Shown: positions 29,325 to 39,456 of the stretch, piece by piece | Layout: each line of letters opens with the position of its first letter | Position numbering within the stretch: the first letter of the stretch is position 1 | From: Cypionkella sp. | GTDB lineage: Bacteria; Pseudomonadota; Alphaproteobacteria; Rhodobacterales; Rhodobacteraceae | NCBI RefSeq assembly: GCF_028290025.1 | Contig: NZ_JAQGKQ010000050.1 | Coordinates: 1 to 64,000, forward strand | DNA: 64,000 bases | Reading direction: 5' to 3' | Translations under genes and position numbers: made by a program | Notes under the pieces: model-generated | What the model was told of the DNA's origin: nothing | What the model saw: the letters and a program-made list of their open reading frames with translations, nothing else | Databases searched by the model: none

Positions 29325-30527
29325 TTACTCAGCCGCCGTAGCTTTCGGCACAGCCTTTGACGCGGATTTGCGCTGCTTTTCGGTCGCAGACTTTAGCTGA
29401 CCACAGGCGGCCATGATATCTTCACCACGTGGGGTGCGGATAGGAGAGGCATAACCAGCGCTGTAAAGAATGTCGGCGAAAGCGTGTATCCTGTTGCCGC
29501 TAGAGCGTTTATAGGGTGCGCCCGGCCATTCGTTAAAAGGGATCAGGTTAACCTTGGCCGGGATGCCGCGCAGCAATTCAACCAAGCGGTAAGCGTCTTC
29601 TTTGCTGTCATTCACATGATCCAGCATCACATATTCAAAGGTAATCCGCTCGGAATTGGTCAGATTCGGATAATCGCGCAGGCTTTCGAGCAGGGTCGCG
29701 ATGTTCCATTTCTTGTTAATCGGCACCAACACGTCGCGCACTTCATCGGTTGTCGCATGGAACGATACCGCCAGCAGGCAGCCAATTTCTTTAGCGGCGC
29801 GGGCAATTTCCGGCACCACCCCCGACGTTGACAACGTGATCCGCCGGCGACCCAAAGCAATGCCGCCGCCGTCCATCACCACTTTCATGCCGTCGCGGAC
29901 GTTCTCAAAATTATACAGCGGCTCGCCCATGCCCATCAGCACGATATTGCTGACCAACCGAGTCTCGACATTGCGATCCCCCGGCTTGGGCCATTCGCCC
30001 AAATCGTCCCGCGCCAGCATCACTTGGCCGACGATTTCGGCAGCCGTCAGATTGCGCACCAATTTTTGCGTGCCGGTGTGGCAGAAGGTGCAGGTCAGCG
30101 TGCAACCGACCTGAGACGAGATGCACAATGTGCCTCGGTCGGTCTCGGGGATATAGACCACCTCAACTTCATGCCCGCCGGCGATACGCACGAGATATTT
30201 GCGGGTGCCATCGGTCGAGACTTGTTTCGTCACGATTTCAGGCACTTCCAGCACAAAGTTATCGGCCAACAGCGCGCGGTAATCTTTGGCGAGATTGCTC
30301 ATCAGCTCAAAATCGCGCACACCCCAATGGTAAATCCACTGCCAAACCTGCCCAAGCCGCATCTTCACGGCTTTTTCATCGGTGCCCGCCGCAATCAGCG
30401 CATCGCGCATCTGATCGCGGGTCATCCCAATCAAATTGGGCTTTGCGCCCTCTGCCAGCTTGCGCGGCAGGGCCAACACGTCTTGCGTGATTGGAGCAAG
30501 CGGCGGCGCGAGAGTCGGGGCGGTCAT
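29325..30527 (-). CDS. rlmN: 23S rRNA (adenine(2503)-C(2))-methyltransferase
   Basis: Radical-SAM [40 protein letters not shown]. Confidence 0.97.
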   Translation of the reverse strand: MTAPTLAPPLAPITQDVLALPRKLAEGAKPNLIGMTRDQMRDALIAAGTDEKAVKMRLGQVWQWIYHWGVRDFELMSNLAKDYRALLADNFVLEVPEIVTKQVSTDGTRKYLVRIAGGHEVEVVYIPETDRGTLCISSQVGCTLTCTFCHTGTQKLVRNLTAAEIVGQVMLARDDLGEWPKPGDRNVETRLVSNIVLMGMGEPLYNFENVRDGMKVVMDGGGIALGRRRITLSTSGVVPEIARAAKEIGCLLAVSFHATTDEVRDVLVPINKKWNIATLLESLRDYPNLTNSERITFEYVMLDHVNDSKEDAYRLVELLRGIPAKVNLIPFNEWPGAPYKRSSGNRIHAFADILYSAGYASPIRTPRGEDIMAACGQLKSATEKQRKSASKAVPKATAAE

Positions 30528-30621
30528 GGCAGAGTCCTTGGCTGTAAGCGGCCCCTATAAGGGATTCGGAGCCAAAACAAAACCACGCAATGCAGACTTA
30601 TGTTCGCGCCGCCAAACCGCC

Positions 30622-31092
30622 TTACGTCGATGCCAAAGCCGCCAGTTGCGCATCAAGCGCCAAAACCTGCCGCACGGCTTCAGCTGCCTCGGCGCCTTTT
30701 TTGACGAAATGCGCGGTGTAATAGGCGATCAACGAGTCGACGGGCTGGAAGTTATGCGGCGTCAATGACACCGAAAAGCATGGCACCCCGGTTTCCAGAC
30801 CCACATTCATCAAGCCCGTCACCACGGCTCCGGCGACGAAATCATGCCGGTAAATCCCGCCATCGACCACCAAAGCAGCCGCGACAATCGCATCATAACG
30901 CCCGGTTTGCGCCAGCTTTTTCGCCAACAGTGGCATCTCAAACGCGCCGGGCGCATCAAAGGCTTCGATCTCTGCTGCGGGCAACAGTGTCTCCGCCGCT
31001 GCGACAAAGCCGTCATAGGCTTGGTCAACAATCTCGGCGTGCCAACGGGCTTTGATAAAGGCGATACGGGCGGGCTTCAGGGCTTCGGTCAT
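30622..31092 (-). CDS. ribH2: 6,7-dimethyl-8-ribityllumazine synthase, type II (RibH2-like)
   Basis: ARIAFIKARWHAEIVDQAYDGF...FDAPGAFEMPLLAKKLAQTGRYDAIVAAALVVDGGIYRHDFVA. Confidence 0.88.
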   Translation of the reverse strand: MTEALKPARIAFIKARWHAEIVDQAYDGFVAAAETLLPAAEIEAFDAPGAFEMPLLAKKLAQTGRYDAIVAAALVVDGGIYRHDFVAGAVVTGLMNVGLETGVPCFSVSLTPHNFQPVDSLIAYYTAHFVKKGAEAAEAVRQVLALDAQLAALAST

Positions 31093-31265
31093 CTGGCAAC
31101 GGTTCCATGCAAAGAGAGCAGATTTGCCCCGTTGCATAGCTTTCTCGCACAGCAGGGGCAATGCCGCTTAGATCAGCAATAATGCGCAGCCAGCTAGCCG
31201 GTTAGGCACGCTTTCTTGGCCATTTCCGACTTGGCCCATTTTGCGGGCTCGATCACGGGCGGCGA

Positions 31266-31559
31266 TCACCGATTGCTGTCGATCCAGCGCGACAGCAACT
31301 GCCGGTCCCTAAAACATTCATCCGGCACCGCTCGACGTTTAAACCGCGCGATCTTTTCGGCAAACGCCACCTGCTTGGAACTCGGCCGAGGGTCAGGCTC
31401 CATCGGGCGCATCTCGGCCTGCGCGTCAATCCAGGCGCTTAAGCTGCGGCGATCCAACTGCACTTCCCACGGCAAATTAACGCCGTTGCGCTGCGCCAAT
31501 GATCGCGCGTAAGAAATCTGCCGTTCGGTCGCAGCAATGGCAAATGTGGTATCTTCCAT
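31266..31559 (-). CDS. Conserved hypothetical protein with two tandem ~35-aa units
   Basis: ATERQISYARSLAQRNGVNLPWEVQLDRRSLSAWID and SSKQVAFAEKIARFKRRAVPDECFRDRQLLSRWID within one 97-aa ORF. Confidence 0.65.
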   Translation of the reverse strand: MEDTTFAIAATERQISYARSLAQRNGVNLPWEVQLDRRSLSAWIDAQAEMRPMEPDPRPSSKQVAFAEKIARFKRRAVPDECFRDRQLLSRWIDSNR

Positions 31560-31727
31560 AACGTCACCTCGGGATGGTTCTGTTGATGGAATATAGAACA
31601 TATAGGGAACAAAATCAACCGCGCTCACGCAAATGAGAACGAAGACCCCGAAATGCAAGCAACCGAGGCTTTAGGGCCCCGGTTGCGAAAACGTGTTAGT
31701 GGCGCGAGCGCCGAGCGGATCAGGCGC

Positions 31728-32261
31728 TTATTTGCACTGCTTGCCGGCTTCTTCCATCGCTGCGGTAAAGCCGCGCAGGCTGAAACTGTCTTGAGTTTGC
31801 GTGCCCTTGGCCGAACGTCCCGTCAACACCGCTGTCGTGCCCTTTTTCAATGCCGCCAAAATCGCCGCGTCATCCTCTGTAGTTCCTGGCCACGCCCATT
31901 CGCCATCGGAGAACAAGTCAAAGCTGGTTCCATCAACTTCCAGCTTAACGGTCGATCCCGGCGCAAAAGGATAGCCACCCGAGAATGAAGTTTCACCGCT
32001 GGCACCTGGGCGGAAGGTCACGAACAGCAAAATATCACCCCGCCGCACCGAGACAGGCTTGCCATCTTTGGTGTTCACGGTTTCCTTCGGGCTAGACACT
32101 CCCCAACATTCGGTCGGGTTCTTGTCGGCAAAAACGCTCCAGTCCGTCATCGTTGCAACCCGATTGCTGGATTCCTGTGCCACAGCACTGGTCCCCATCG
32201 CCGCAAACCCCGTCATGGAAATCATTGCCACGCCTATAGCGCGCGTCATCCAGCTTGTCAT
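31728..32261 (-). CDS. Invasion associated locus B (IalB) family protein
   Basis: Signal peptide MTSWMTRAIGVAMISMTGFAAMGTSAVAQ; DWSVFADKNPTECWGVSSPKE...RRGDILLFVTFRPG. Confidence 0.82.
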   Translation of the reverse strand: MTSWMTRAIGVAMISMTGFAAMGTSAVAQESSNRVATMTDWSVFADKNPTECWGVSSPKETVNTKDGKPVSVRRGDILLFVTFRPGASGETSFSGGYPFAPGSTVKLEVDGTSFDLFSDGEWAWPGTTEDDAAILAALKKGTTAVLTGRSAKGTQTQDSFSLRGFTAAMEEAGKQCK

Positions 32262-32440
32262 TTCGATTACAGCCTCCAAGCCGCTTTGCCTCTGCCCGCC
32301 AACTGCCGCTTCAGACGCGGTTTTTCGGTAGCGCGGCGCATTTTCACTCGATAAGCCTTCATAACCGAAAAACGAAGGTCCGTGAAAGCCCTGCCGGGAC
32401 GAAACGGGCATAAAATCGCGCATATGTGACGGGGGATGGC

Positions 32441-33433
32441 ATGGCAGCAGCGGAAATGGTGGAACTTTGGCGTGGCGGGCTGCTGGAAAGCACGCATCGC
32501 GGCCATGCGGTGATCTGCGATGAGGCGGGGCAAATCGTCGAAAGTTGGGGCGATCCGAGCCGGGTGATCTTCCCGCGCTCGTCGTGCAAAATGCTGCAAG
32601 CGCTGCCGTTGCTGGAATCCGGTGCGGCCGAAGCGGCGGGTCTGACCGATGCCCATATCGCTTTATCCTGCGCCAGCCATCAGGGTTCGGCTTTGCATGT
32701 AAATATGGCAAGCCGCTGGCTGGCTGATCTGGGCTTGGGCGAGCCTGACCTGCGCTGCGGTTCGCACGAGCCCTACGACCGGGCCGAGCGTGACCGGCTG
32801 ATCTTGGCGCATGATGCGCCCTGCCAGCTGCACAACAACTGTTCCGGCAAGCACTCGGGGTTTCTCACCGCCACCCGGCATCTGAAAGCCGGGCCGGAAT
32901 ATGTCGAACTCGATCACCCGCTGCAAAAAGCAATCAAAGCGGCGACCGAGGATGTGACCGATGAAAACTCAGCCGGTTACGGGATCGACGGATGTTCGGC
33001 ACCAAACTTTGCGATGTCGGTGACGGGCTTGGCGAAAGCCATGGCGAATTTCGCCTCGGCCAATGAAACCGGATCGGTGCGCGACCGCGCGATGCACCGC
33101 TTGACCAGATCAATGGCCGCCCACCCAGAACTGGTCGCAGGCGAAGGCCGCGCTTGCACCGAGTTGATGCGGGCGATGGGTGGTAGGGTCAGCATCAAGA
33201 CCGGAGCCGAAGCGGTGTTCGTGGCGATCATCCCAGAAAAGAAGCTCGGCATCGCGCTGAAGATAGAGGATGGCAATACCCGCGCCTCCGAGGTCGCGCT
33301 GGTGGCTATTCTGGCGCGGCTCGGCGTGCTGGATGCAGCGCATCCGATGGCGCAAAAGCGCCTGCCTGCGCCGCAAGTGAATTGTCGAGGTTTGACGGTG
33401 GGAGAGTTGCGGCTGAGCGCGGGTTTTCTCTAA
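32441..33433 (+). CDS. Asparaginase (type II-like, AnsA/thermolabile family)
   Basis: VELWRGGLLESTHRGHAVI...PRSSCKMLQALPLLESGAAEAAGL...HNNCSGKHSGFL. Confidence 0.93.
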   Translation: MAAAEMVELWRGGLLESTHRGHAVICDEAGQIVESWGDPSRVIFPRSSCKMLQALPLLESGAAEAAGLTDAHIALSCASHQGSALHVNMASRWLADLGLGEPDLRCGSHEPYDRAERDRLILAHDAPCQLHNNCSGKHSGFLTATRHLKAGPEYVELDHPLQKAIKAATEDVTDENSAGYGIDGCSAPNFAMSVTGLAKAMANFASANETGSVRDRAMHRLTRSMAAHPELVAGEGRACTELMRAMGGRVSIKTGAEAVFVAIIPEKKLGIALKIEDGNTRASEVALVAILARLGVLDAAHPMAQKRLPAPQVNCRGLTVGELRLSAGFL

Positions 33434-33460
33434 GCCGCTGCAAGTCATGTTACTATGAAA

Positions 33461-33484
33461 AAGACCCCTACTTTACAGTAGGGG
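33461..33484 (-). terminator. Minus-oriented intrinsic terminator with no coding gene directly upstream
   Basis: Stem CCCCTACT-GTAA-AGTAGGGG, on minus strand followed by TCTTTTTC. Confidence 0.7.
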
Positions 33485-33704
33485 CCGTTCGCTGCGACAG
33501 CGCCGGTGAAGCAAGCTGGGCGGGGGCAAAGACCTGCTCCACCGGTTTCGGTTCACTGTAGCCCTTTTGGTATACCGATCGAACGCGGCGTGCTTTGGGT
33601 CAAGATGCGGTGTTTTGCGGGCATTGTGGTGGCAAAATCGCGGCGCGCCATTGTCTTTGCGCGCAGGGGTTGATTTGCGCCGCAAGCAGAATAAACTTTG
33701 GCCT

Positions 33705-34052
33705 ATGACGGTGCAAACGACGACCCCTTTCCAACCGCCCGAACCTGTGCCGGATCAGGTCACTTTTGATCGTCGCGAGCTGGGGGCGATCCTTCGGCTT
33801 TATGGTCAGATGGTTTCAGCGGGTGAGTGGCGCGACTACGGCCTATCGTTCCTGCGCGAGGTGGCGGTATTCTCGGTATTCCGCCGTACCGCCGAATTTC
33901 CACTGTATCGCATCGAAAAGCGCCCCAAGCTGCGCGCAAAACAGGGCATGTATGCTGTGGTCGGAATGGACGGTTTCATATTGCGCCGCGGCCACGATTT
34001 GGCCAGCGTCCTGCGGGTGTTGGAGCAAAAGCTGATCAGACCGGTAGAGTGA
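33705..34052 (+). CDS. DUF2794 domain-containing protein
   Basis: VTFDRRELGAILRLYGQMVSAGEWRDYGLSFLREVAVFSVFRRTAEFPLYRIEKRPKLRAKQGMYAVVG. Confidence 0.88.
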   Translation: MTVQTTTPFQPPEPVPDQVTFDRRELGAILRLYGQMVSAGEWRDYGLSFLREVAVFSVFRRTAEFPLYRIEKRPKLRAKQGMYAVVGMDGFILRRGHDLASVLRVLEQKLIRPVE

Positions 34053-34192
34053 TTTGGCGCGGGCTCGATTTTTCGCGCGAGATTCGCGCAAGAATCGTGG
34101 GCCAGATTTATTCAGTTAGTCGGCTTGGCAAGCCCCGGGGGCAGCTCTGGACGCTGTGATATTTATGCAAAGAGGATGACCAAGAGCAGAAA

Positions 34193-35011
34193 TTACAGCC
34201 TGCGCCGATGACTAACAGGCGCGCCGTCTGCTGCCATAACCCGCGCGATGCACGCCTCAATCCCCTCATATGCCACCGACATGCTATGACCATTGGCATG
34301 GATCAGGCGCGATTCATCAACGACGAGTGCGACATGGCCTTTCCAAAACAGAAGATCGCCGCGTTGTAGCGGTTCGCCTTCGGGGATTTCATGGCCGAGG
34401 CTTTGCTGCATATCAGAGTCGCCCGGCGCTTTGATGCCGCAAGCCAGCAAAGCCGCCTGCGCCACGCCGGAGCAATCAATCCCCGCCCGAGAATTGCCAC
34501 CCCAGAGGTAAGGCGTGCCAAGAAAACCTTCCGCGACGGTGATCGGGTCTGTGTGATGCTGGCCCAGAGGCAACAGATGCGGCGTCGGAATAAAGCCCTG
34601 CGTCGTTTCGGTGAACTTCGCGCCTTGCGAAATTACCTCCACCTGCGCGCCCATGCTCAGCGCCGCAACCTCATGCGACTGCACCCGAGGTTCTGGATAA
34701 AGATGCGTGCCGGGAGTGGCGACCCAATGCGTCGGCTTCGGCCCCTCACTATGCGCGGCCTCCGGCAGCCAGCCGCAATAGCCGTCTTTTGCCGCAAAAC
34801 CAAAGGCGTAGCCGTCTTGATGGTCAATCACCGTAAAGTTTTCACCCAGCAAAAGTTGCCGATCCCGCGCGCCACCGGGACTGCGCAGCAGATCGACCAG
34901 CGGCATCGCGACCCTGCGTTTCTCGCCTTCGGTGAATTGCGGCGCATCGACCAGCCCTTTCAGCGAGATATGGGCGATGCGGGCGGTAGCGGGTGTCAGG
35001 CGGCGATCCAT
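34193..35011 (-). CDS. C40 (NlpC/P60) family peptidase
   Basis: FLGTPYLWGGNSRAGIDCSGVAQAALLACG...GDLLFWKGHVALVVDESRLIHANGHSM. Confidence 0.92.
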   Translation of the reverse strand: MDRRLTPATARIAHISLKGLVDAPQFTEGEKRRVAMPLVDLLRSPGGARDRQLLLGENFTVIDHQDGYAFGFAAKDGYCGWLPEAAHSEGPKPTHWVATPGTHLYPEPRVQSHEVAALSMGAQVEVISQGAKFTETTQGFIPTPHLLPLGQHHTDPITVAEGFLGTPYLWGGNSRAGIDCSGVAQAALLACGIKAPGDSDMQQSLGHEIPEGEPLQRGDLLFWKGHVALVVDESRLIHANGHSMSVAYEGIEACIARVMAADGAPVSHRRRL

Positions 35012-35012
35012 T

Positions 35013-36389
35013 TTACAGCCCCAACATGGCGGGCAGCGCCGCAAGAATTGCCCGCGCACCTTGACCAACGCCACCCTTCGGCCGCGCTGGCGCATCGGCA
35101 GGCGTGTGGCCGTAGATGTCGAAATGCATATAGCGCGGATGCTCGGCAAACCGCCGCAGAAACAGCGCCGCCGTCACTGACCCCGCAAATCCCCAACCCG
35201 GCGCGTTGTCCAGATCAGCAATCCCGGGTTCAATGATGTGTTCATAGGGCGTGTGAAACGGCAGTCGCCACACCGGATCGAAGCTGTCAATCGCGCCCTG
35301 TTCTAGCGCCGCCGCCATCACTGCATCATCGGTATAATACGGCGCGAGATCCGGCCCCAGCGCAGTCCGCGCCGCCCCGGTGAGCGTCGCCATAGAGATC
35401 AGCACATCGGTCGGCGTCTCGGTCGCCAGCGCCAAGGCGTCGCCCAGCACCAACCGCCCCTCGGCATCGGTATCGTTTACCTCAACCGTCAGCCCCTTGC
35501 GCGAGGTCAGAATATCCTTCGGCTTCAATGCATTTCCCGAGATCACGTTTTCTACCGCCGCAACGATCACCCGCAACCGGATCGGCAGCGCCAACTGCAT
35601 GATCATCTGCGCCAGCCCCATCACCGTCGCCGCCCCGCCCATATCTTTCTTCATCAACGCCATGCCCGAGGTCTTGATGTTCAGCCCGCCAGTGTCAAAG
35701 CACACACCCTTACCCACCAGTGTCAGACTTGGCCCCGCAGTACCCCAATGCATCTCCAATAACCTCGGTTCGCGCGGCGAGGCCCGACCGACCGCATGGA
35801 TCATCGGGAAGTTCTGCTCCAGCAGTGCATCCCCCTTCACAACTTTGGCGCGCGCACAAAACCGCTCTGCCAGCGCCAGAAACGCCGCCTCTAGCTCATC
35901 CGGCCCCATATCCTGCGCCGGGGTGTTGATCAGATCGCGCGTAAAGTACTCCCCCGCCGCCATCGCCAGCAAGCGCCGGCCGTCACAGCCTTCGGGCAGC
36001 ACCAACAGCGCAGGCTCCACCGCCGCCGCCTTGCGATAACGATCGAACCGATACTGCGCCAGCAGCCAGCCCAACGCCACCTCGTCACGCGCCGCTGGCG
36101 TCAGATCGCCGACCAAATGCCACGCACCACCGGGCAGCGTCACAGCCTTCGCCAACACAAACCGCGCCCTTGCCCGCGCCTTATCATTGCCAAAACCGAT
36201 CACCGCGCCCGCGACGCCATCCGCTCCGGGGATGAGCTGTAGATCGCCCAAAGCCGCTGCAAAACCCGAAGCCTGTAGCCAGCCGCGCACCGCTTCAGTT
36301 TGATCGGCGAAAAACCCGGCCAAATCATCGGACGCAACCACATAAAGCGGTCGCGACGCAGTCGCAGCGTCAGCAAAAGCGGGAACCAT
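35013..36389 (-). CDS. Leucyl aminopeptidase family (M17) protein
   Basis: GKGVCFDTGGLNIK...MKKDMGGAATVMGLA...VNDTDAEGRLVLGDAL. Confidence 0.94.
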   Translation of the reverse strand: MVPAFADAATASRPLYVVASDDLAGFFADQTEAVRGWLQASGFAAALGDLQLIPGADGVAGAVIGFGNDKARARARFVLAKAVTLPGGAWHLVGDLTPAARDEVALGWLLAQYRFDRYRKAAAVEPALLVLPEGCDGRRLLAMAAGEYFTRDLINTPAQDMGPDELEAAFLALAERFCARAKVVKGDALLEQNFPMIHAVGRASPREPRLLEMHWGTAGPSLTLVGKGVCFDTGGLNIKTSGMALMKKDMGGAATVMGLAQMIMQLALPIRLRVIVAAVENVISGNALKPKDILTSRKGLTVEVNDTDAEGRLVLGDALALATETPTDVLISMATLTGAARTALGPDLAPYYTDDAVMAAALEQGAIDSFDPVWRLPFHTPYEHIIEPGIADLDNAPGWGFAGSVTAALFLRRFAEHPRYMHFDIYGHTPADAPARPKGGVGQGARAILAALPAMLGL

Positions 36390-36481
36390 CGGCGCATCCT
36401 TCCAAACCGCCCGAGGTTAAAACCTTGGGCCTTGAGCGAACCTACCGCTTCCATCCGCCGCCGCAAGCCCCCGCCCGAAGC

Positions 36482-36880
36482 CTAAAACGGCGTCTGATCC
36501 AGCTGCTCCAACAGCGCCTTGTCCGAGGCCAAAGATCGCTCGGCAATCCTCAGCAACCGCGCCCAAACGGCGGCGAACGCCGTAGTATCAGCGCGGTCCA
36601 GACATAGCCGCAGATCGCCCGCCACATCGCCCAACGATACCATGCCCAAGTTCTCGGACATCCGCTGCAATCGCCGCAACTGCCGGATCAGATCGCCCAT
36701 CTCATGCGCCCGCACCTGGCTTGCCAGCCCCGCCATCGTCAGCGCCAGTTCAGCCAAGGCCCGCGTCACAACCTGTTCCGCACTCGACGTGCCCAAATTC
36801 CGATAAATCGTCGCAATCGGCTCGGCATCCTGCCGAACCCGTTCCTTTGGCCGCAAAGCCACCACGTTTTCCATCCACAC
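36482..36880 (-). CDS. Conserved hypothetical protein
   Basis: 132-aa ORF with good coding-like composition, alone in its interval. Confidence 0.6.
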   Translation of the reverse strand: MWMENVVALRPKERVRQDAEPIATIYRNLGTSSAEQVVTRALAELALTMAGLASQVRAHEMGDLIRQLRRLQRMSENLGMVSLGDVAGDLRLCLDRADTTAFAAVWARLLRIAERSLASDKALLEQLDQTPF

Positions 36881-37014
36881 CTATCCAACACACCCACCAT
36901 CATCTTGGCAGCTTCGTGCTGAAGAAATCGTTGCTGCGGCTCAAAGAAATCTCTCGAATTTTCTGCAATTGCAGCATAACAACGGGCAAAGAGCCCAAGC
37001 CGAAAAGGATCACC

Positions 37015-37662
37015 ATGAACCACGTTCGCGCGCTGCCAAATTATCTGGTGCAACGGTTTCACGGCTGGAAAGCCACGACCTATCAGGACAATAAGGCTTG
37101 GTATCGCCGCCTTGCCGCCAACGGCCAACACCCCCGCGCTATGGTGATTTCCTGCTGCGACAGCCGTGTGCATGTCACTTCGATCTTCGGGGCGGATGAG
37201 GGCGAATTCTTCATCCACCGCAATATCGCGGGCCTTGTGCCACCGCACAATCCCGACGGCGAATATCACGGCACCTCGGCCACCGTCGAATATGCAGTAG
37301 CCTCCCTTGGCGTCGCACATATCGTCGTCCTAGGTCATTCGAACTGCGGCGGCGTCAAAGGCTGCCTTGATATGTGCTCCGGCCATGCCCCTGAATTGCT
37401 AGAGAAAACCAGCTTCGTCGGCCGCTGGATGGACATCTTGCGCCCCGGCTACCAACGCATTTCCGGCCTGCCCACCGAACTGCAACAACCCGCATTGGAA
37501 CGTGAAGCCGTGCTGGTTAGCCTGGAAAATCTGATGACCTTCCCCTTCGTTAAAGAAGCCGTCGAGGGTGATCATTTGACCCTCCACGGCCTCTGGACCG
37601 ATACCGGAGAGGGCGGTCTGGAACAGTTTGACCCCGCAAAGGGGGAGTTTGTGCCGGTTTAA
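37015..37662 (+). CDS. Beta-class carbonic anhydrase
   Basis: MVISCCDSRVHV...FIHRNIAGLVPPHNPDGEYHGTSATVEYAVASLGVAHIVVLGHSNCGGVKG. Confidence 0.95.
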   Translation: MNHVRALPNYLVQRFHGWKATTYQDNKAWYRRLAANGQHPRAMVISCCDSRVHVTSIFGADEGEFFIHRNIAGLVPPHNPDGEYHGTSATVEYAVASLGVAHIVVLGHSNCGGVKGCLDMCSGHAPELLEKTSFVGRWMDILRPGYQRISGLPTELQQPALEREAVLVSLENLMTFPFVKEAVEGDHLTLHGLWTDTGEGGLEQFDPAKGEFVPV

Positions 37663-37743
37663 GTTGACGCGCTGAATTTGGCGAAAGGTCCGTAGCACTC
37701 CCTGTCGCGACTGCTGTCAGGCAGCACTGATCTTACAACTTTA

Positions 37744-37932
37744 TCAGCCCACGTCTAATATAACGCCTGCCATGATCGCAACCACAATGAAAACAATGAC
37801 GACCAGCATGCCCGATCCGAAGCCATGTGCATCGCCATATGTTTGCCGTGGTGGATCGAATTTGGACTGCGCCCGATCACCAAAGTTGTTCGCTGGCGCG
37901 GCACGATCACGTTCTTCATCAGCATAGGACAT
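37744..37932 (-). CDS. Small single-TM hypothetical protein
   Basis: MSYADEERDRAAPANNFGDRAQSKFDPPRQTYGDAHGFGSGMLVVIVFIVVAIMAGVILDVG. Confidence 0.5.
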   Translation of the reverse strand: MSYADEERDRAAPANNFGDRAQSKFDPPRQTYGDAHGFGSGMLVVIVFIVVAIMAGVILDVG

Positions 37933-38475
37933 GTTGTTTTTCCTTATAACCGAATTCAACGAAGTCGAACTCGTAAATGCGCCAAATGGTTCCGTCTGAG
38001 GAGTGAAAATGCCGCAGTCGATAACCCAGCGAAGTTCCCTCAATGGTGATGATCGCTTTGATGCGGAAGCGAGAGCTCTTGGCCTGGTTCTGAGATTGGA
38101 TGCCAGCGGCAGCTTCTCTTGCAGAAATGTCCATCTGTCCGAGCCGGTTGAGCAGTTGCAGCCCATCCATAATTTTCGCTGAAAAAATTTTGCTGCAAAC
38201 GGCAGGAAGTGTTTCTGACGGCTCAATGTCGGTCGAACTGATCGACAGCGAAGGCAATACTTTCGCAAACGTTGTTCGCTATGATGGCCGTAACGAGTTG
38301 AAGATTGATATCTCCGGTAACGGCATTGACCTAGGCATCTCAGAAAATTTCATTCGATTGGCCCGGCTCAAACTTGAGCCTTTTGAAGACGGTGCTTTAC
38401 TTTCAGACGCACGAGCCGCACAGTTTTTCTGTTGAAGTGACTGTCAGGTTCTTCCCGAAAATCGAAAACTGCCCG

Positions 38476-39456
38476 ATGTCCAGCTTTCCGCCCCTCAGCG
38501 ACACTTCGCCCCGCAGTCTGATCGTGCATGCTGCGGAAAGCTGGTATCAGGATGTAGCCTCGGGCCGCTTCGATTTCTTTGAAAAGCTGGGTGCTAAGGC
38601 GCACGCAGAAGGCATGGCAACAGCGTTAGTGGCGGCTGATAGCCCGACCTCTGCCAAGCTTTTTTTAGATCAAAGCCACGTTCACATCCTGATCGGCCCG
38701 CGCCTGCCGATCCGTCCCGGCATCCTGCACGCGCATCCCGGCTATCTGCGCGGGTTTTGGTATCTTGATCCGGTGGGCGTCAATATGGGATCATCGCTGT
38801 GTCAGCGCAGCTTTCAGCCCGACCAAATCGACGCCAAAACCGCGCGGTTTTTCTTTAATGGCGTGACCGGCTGGAACCTGCGGCGAAACATCTCAAAATT
38901 TCCACAGAACCCGCGCAGCAATCTGCCCGCCGCTTTTGCGACGGTATTCCTGCAAGATATCGAGCGTTTTGCCAGCCCAGTGCATTACATCGACAGTTTA
39001 AAAATCTTGAAACTGGTCGCACGAGAGGCGGACGGTGCCCGGGTCTACGTCAAACTCCACCCAGCGCAGCGCACCGAAACCACTGCGCAGATACAGGCTA
39101 TGGCGCGCAAGACTGCAAATCTGGTGATTTCGGATGCGTCGATCCATGATCTTACAGCAGCGTCTCAGATGGTAGTAACGCAGAATTCGGCAGCGGGGTT
39201 TGAGGCGCTGATGCAGAAAAAGCCGGTGATCACATGCGCCGAATGTGACTATCATCACGCGACAGTTGTGGCCAAACGCCCCGCCCTGTTGGTGCAAGCG
39301 CTGCGTAATGTCCCGATGCTCCAAGTCGAGTTTGATTACGAGAAATACCTCTATTGGTTTCTGGCGCTGAACCTGTTGGAGCCGGCTAAGCTCGAATTTG
39401 CCGATTTGGCTTGGGCCCGGGTGAAAACTGCGCTGACTAACGGGCAATCTCTATAG
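38476..39456 (+). CDS. Capsular polysaccharide export/biosynthesis-like protein (KpsS/KpsC-like C-terminal region)
   Basis: VYVKLHPAQRTETTAQIQAMARKTANLVISDASIHDLTAASQMVVTQNSAAGFEALMQKKPVITCAECDYHHAT. Confidence 0.75.
   Translation: MSSFPPLSDTSPRSLIVHAAESWYQDVASGRFDFFEKLGAKAHAEGMATALVAADSPTSAKLFLDQSHVHILIGPRLPIRPGILHAHPGYLRGFWYLDPVGVNMGSSLCQRSFQPDQIDAKTARFFFNGVTGWNLRRNISKFPQNPRSNLPAAFATVFLQDIERFASPVHYIDSLKILKLVAREADGARVYVKLHPAQRTETTAQIQAMARKTANLVISDASIHDLTAASQMVVTQNSAAGFEALMQKKPVITCAECDYHHATVVAKRPALLVQALRNVPMLQVEFDYEKYLYWFLALNLLEPAKLEFADLAWARVKTALTNGQSL

Noticed and set aside
37919-38435. Overlapping opposite-strand ORFs (37919..38257 - and 38100..38435 +)
   Set aside because: Both have partly protein-like stretches but contradict each other and have no recognisable homology; not supportable as features
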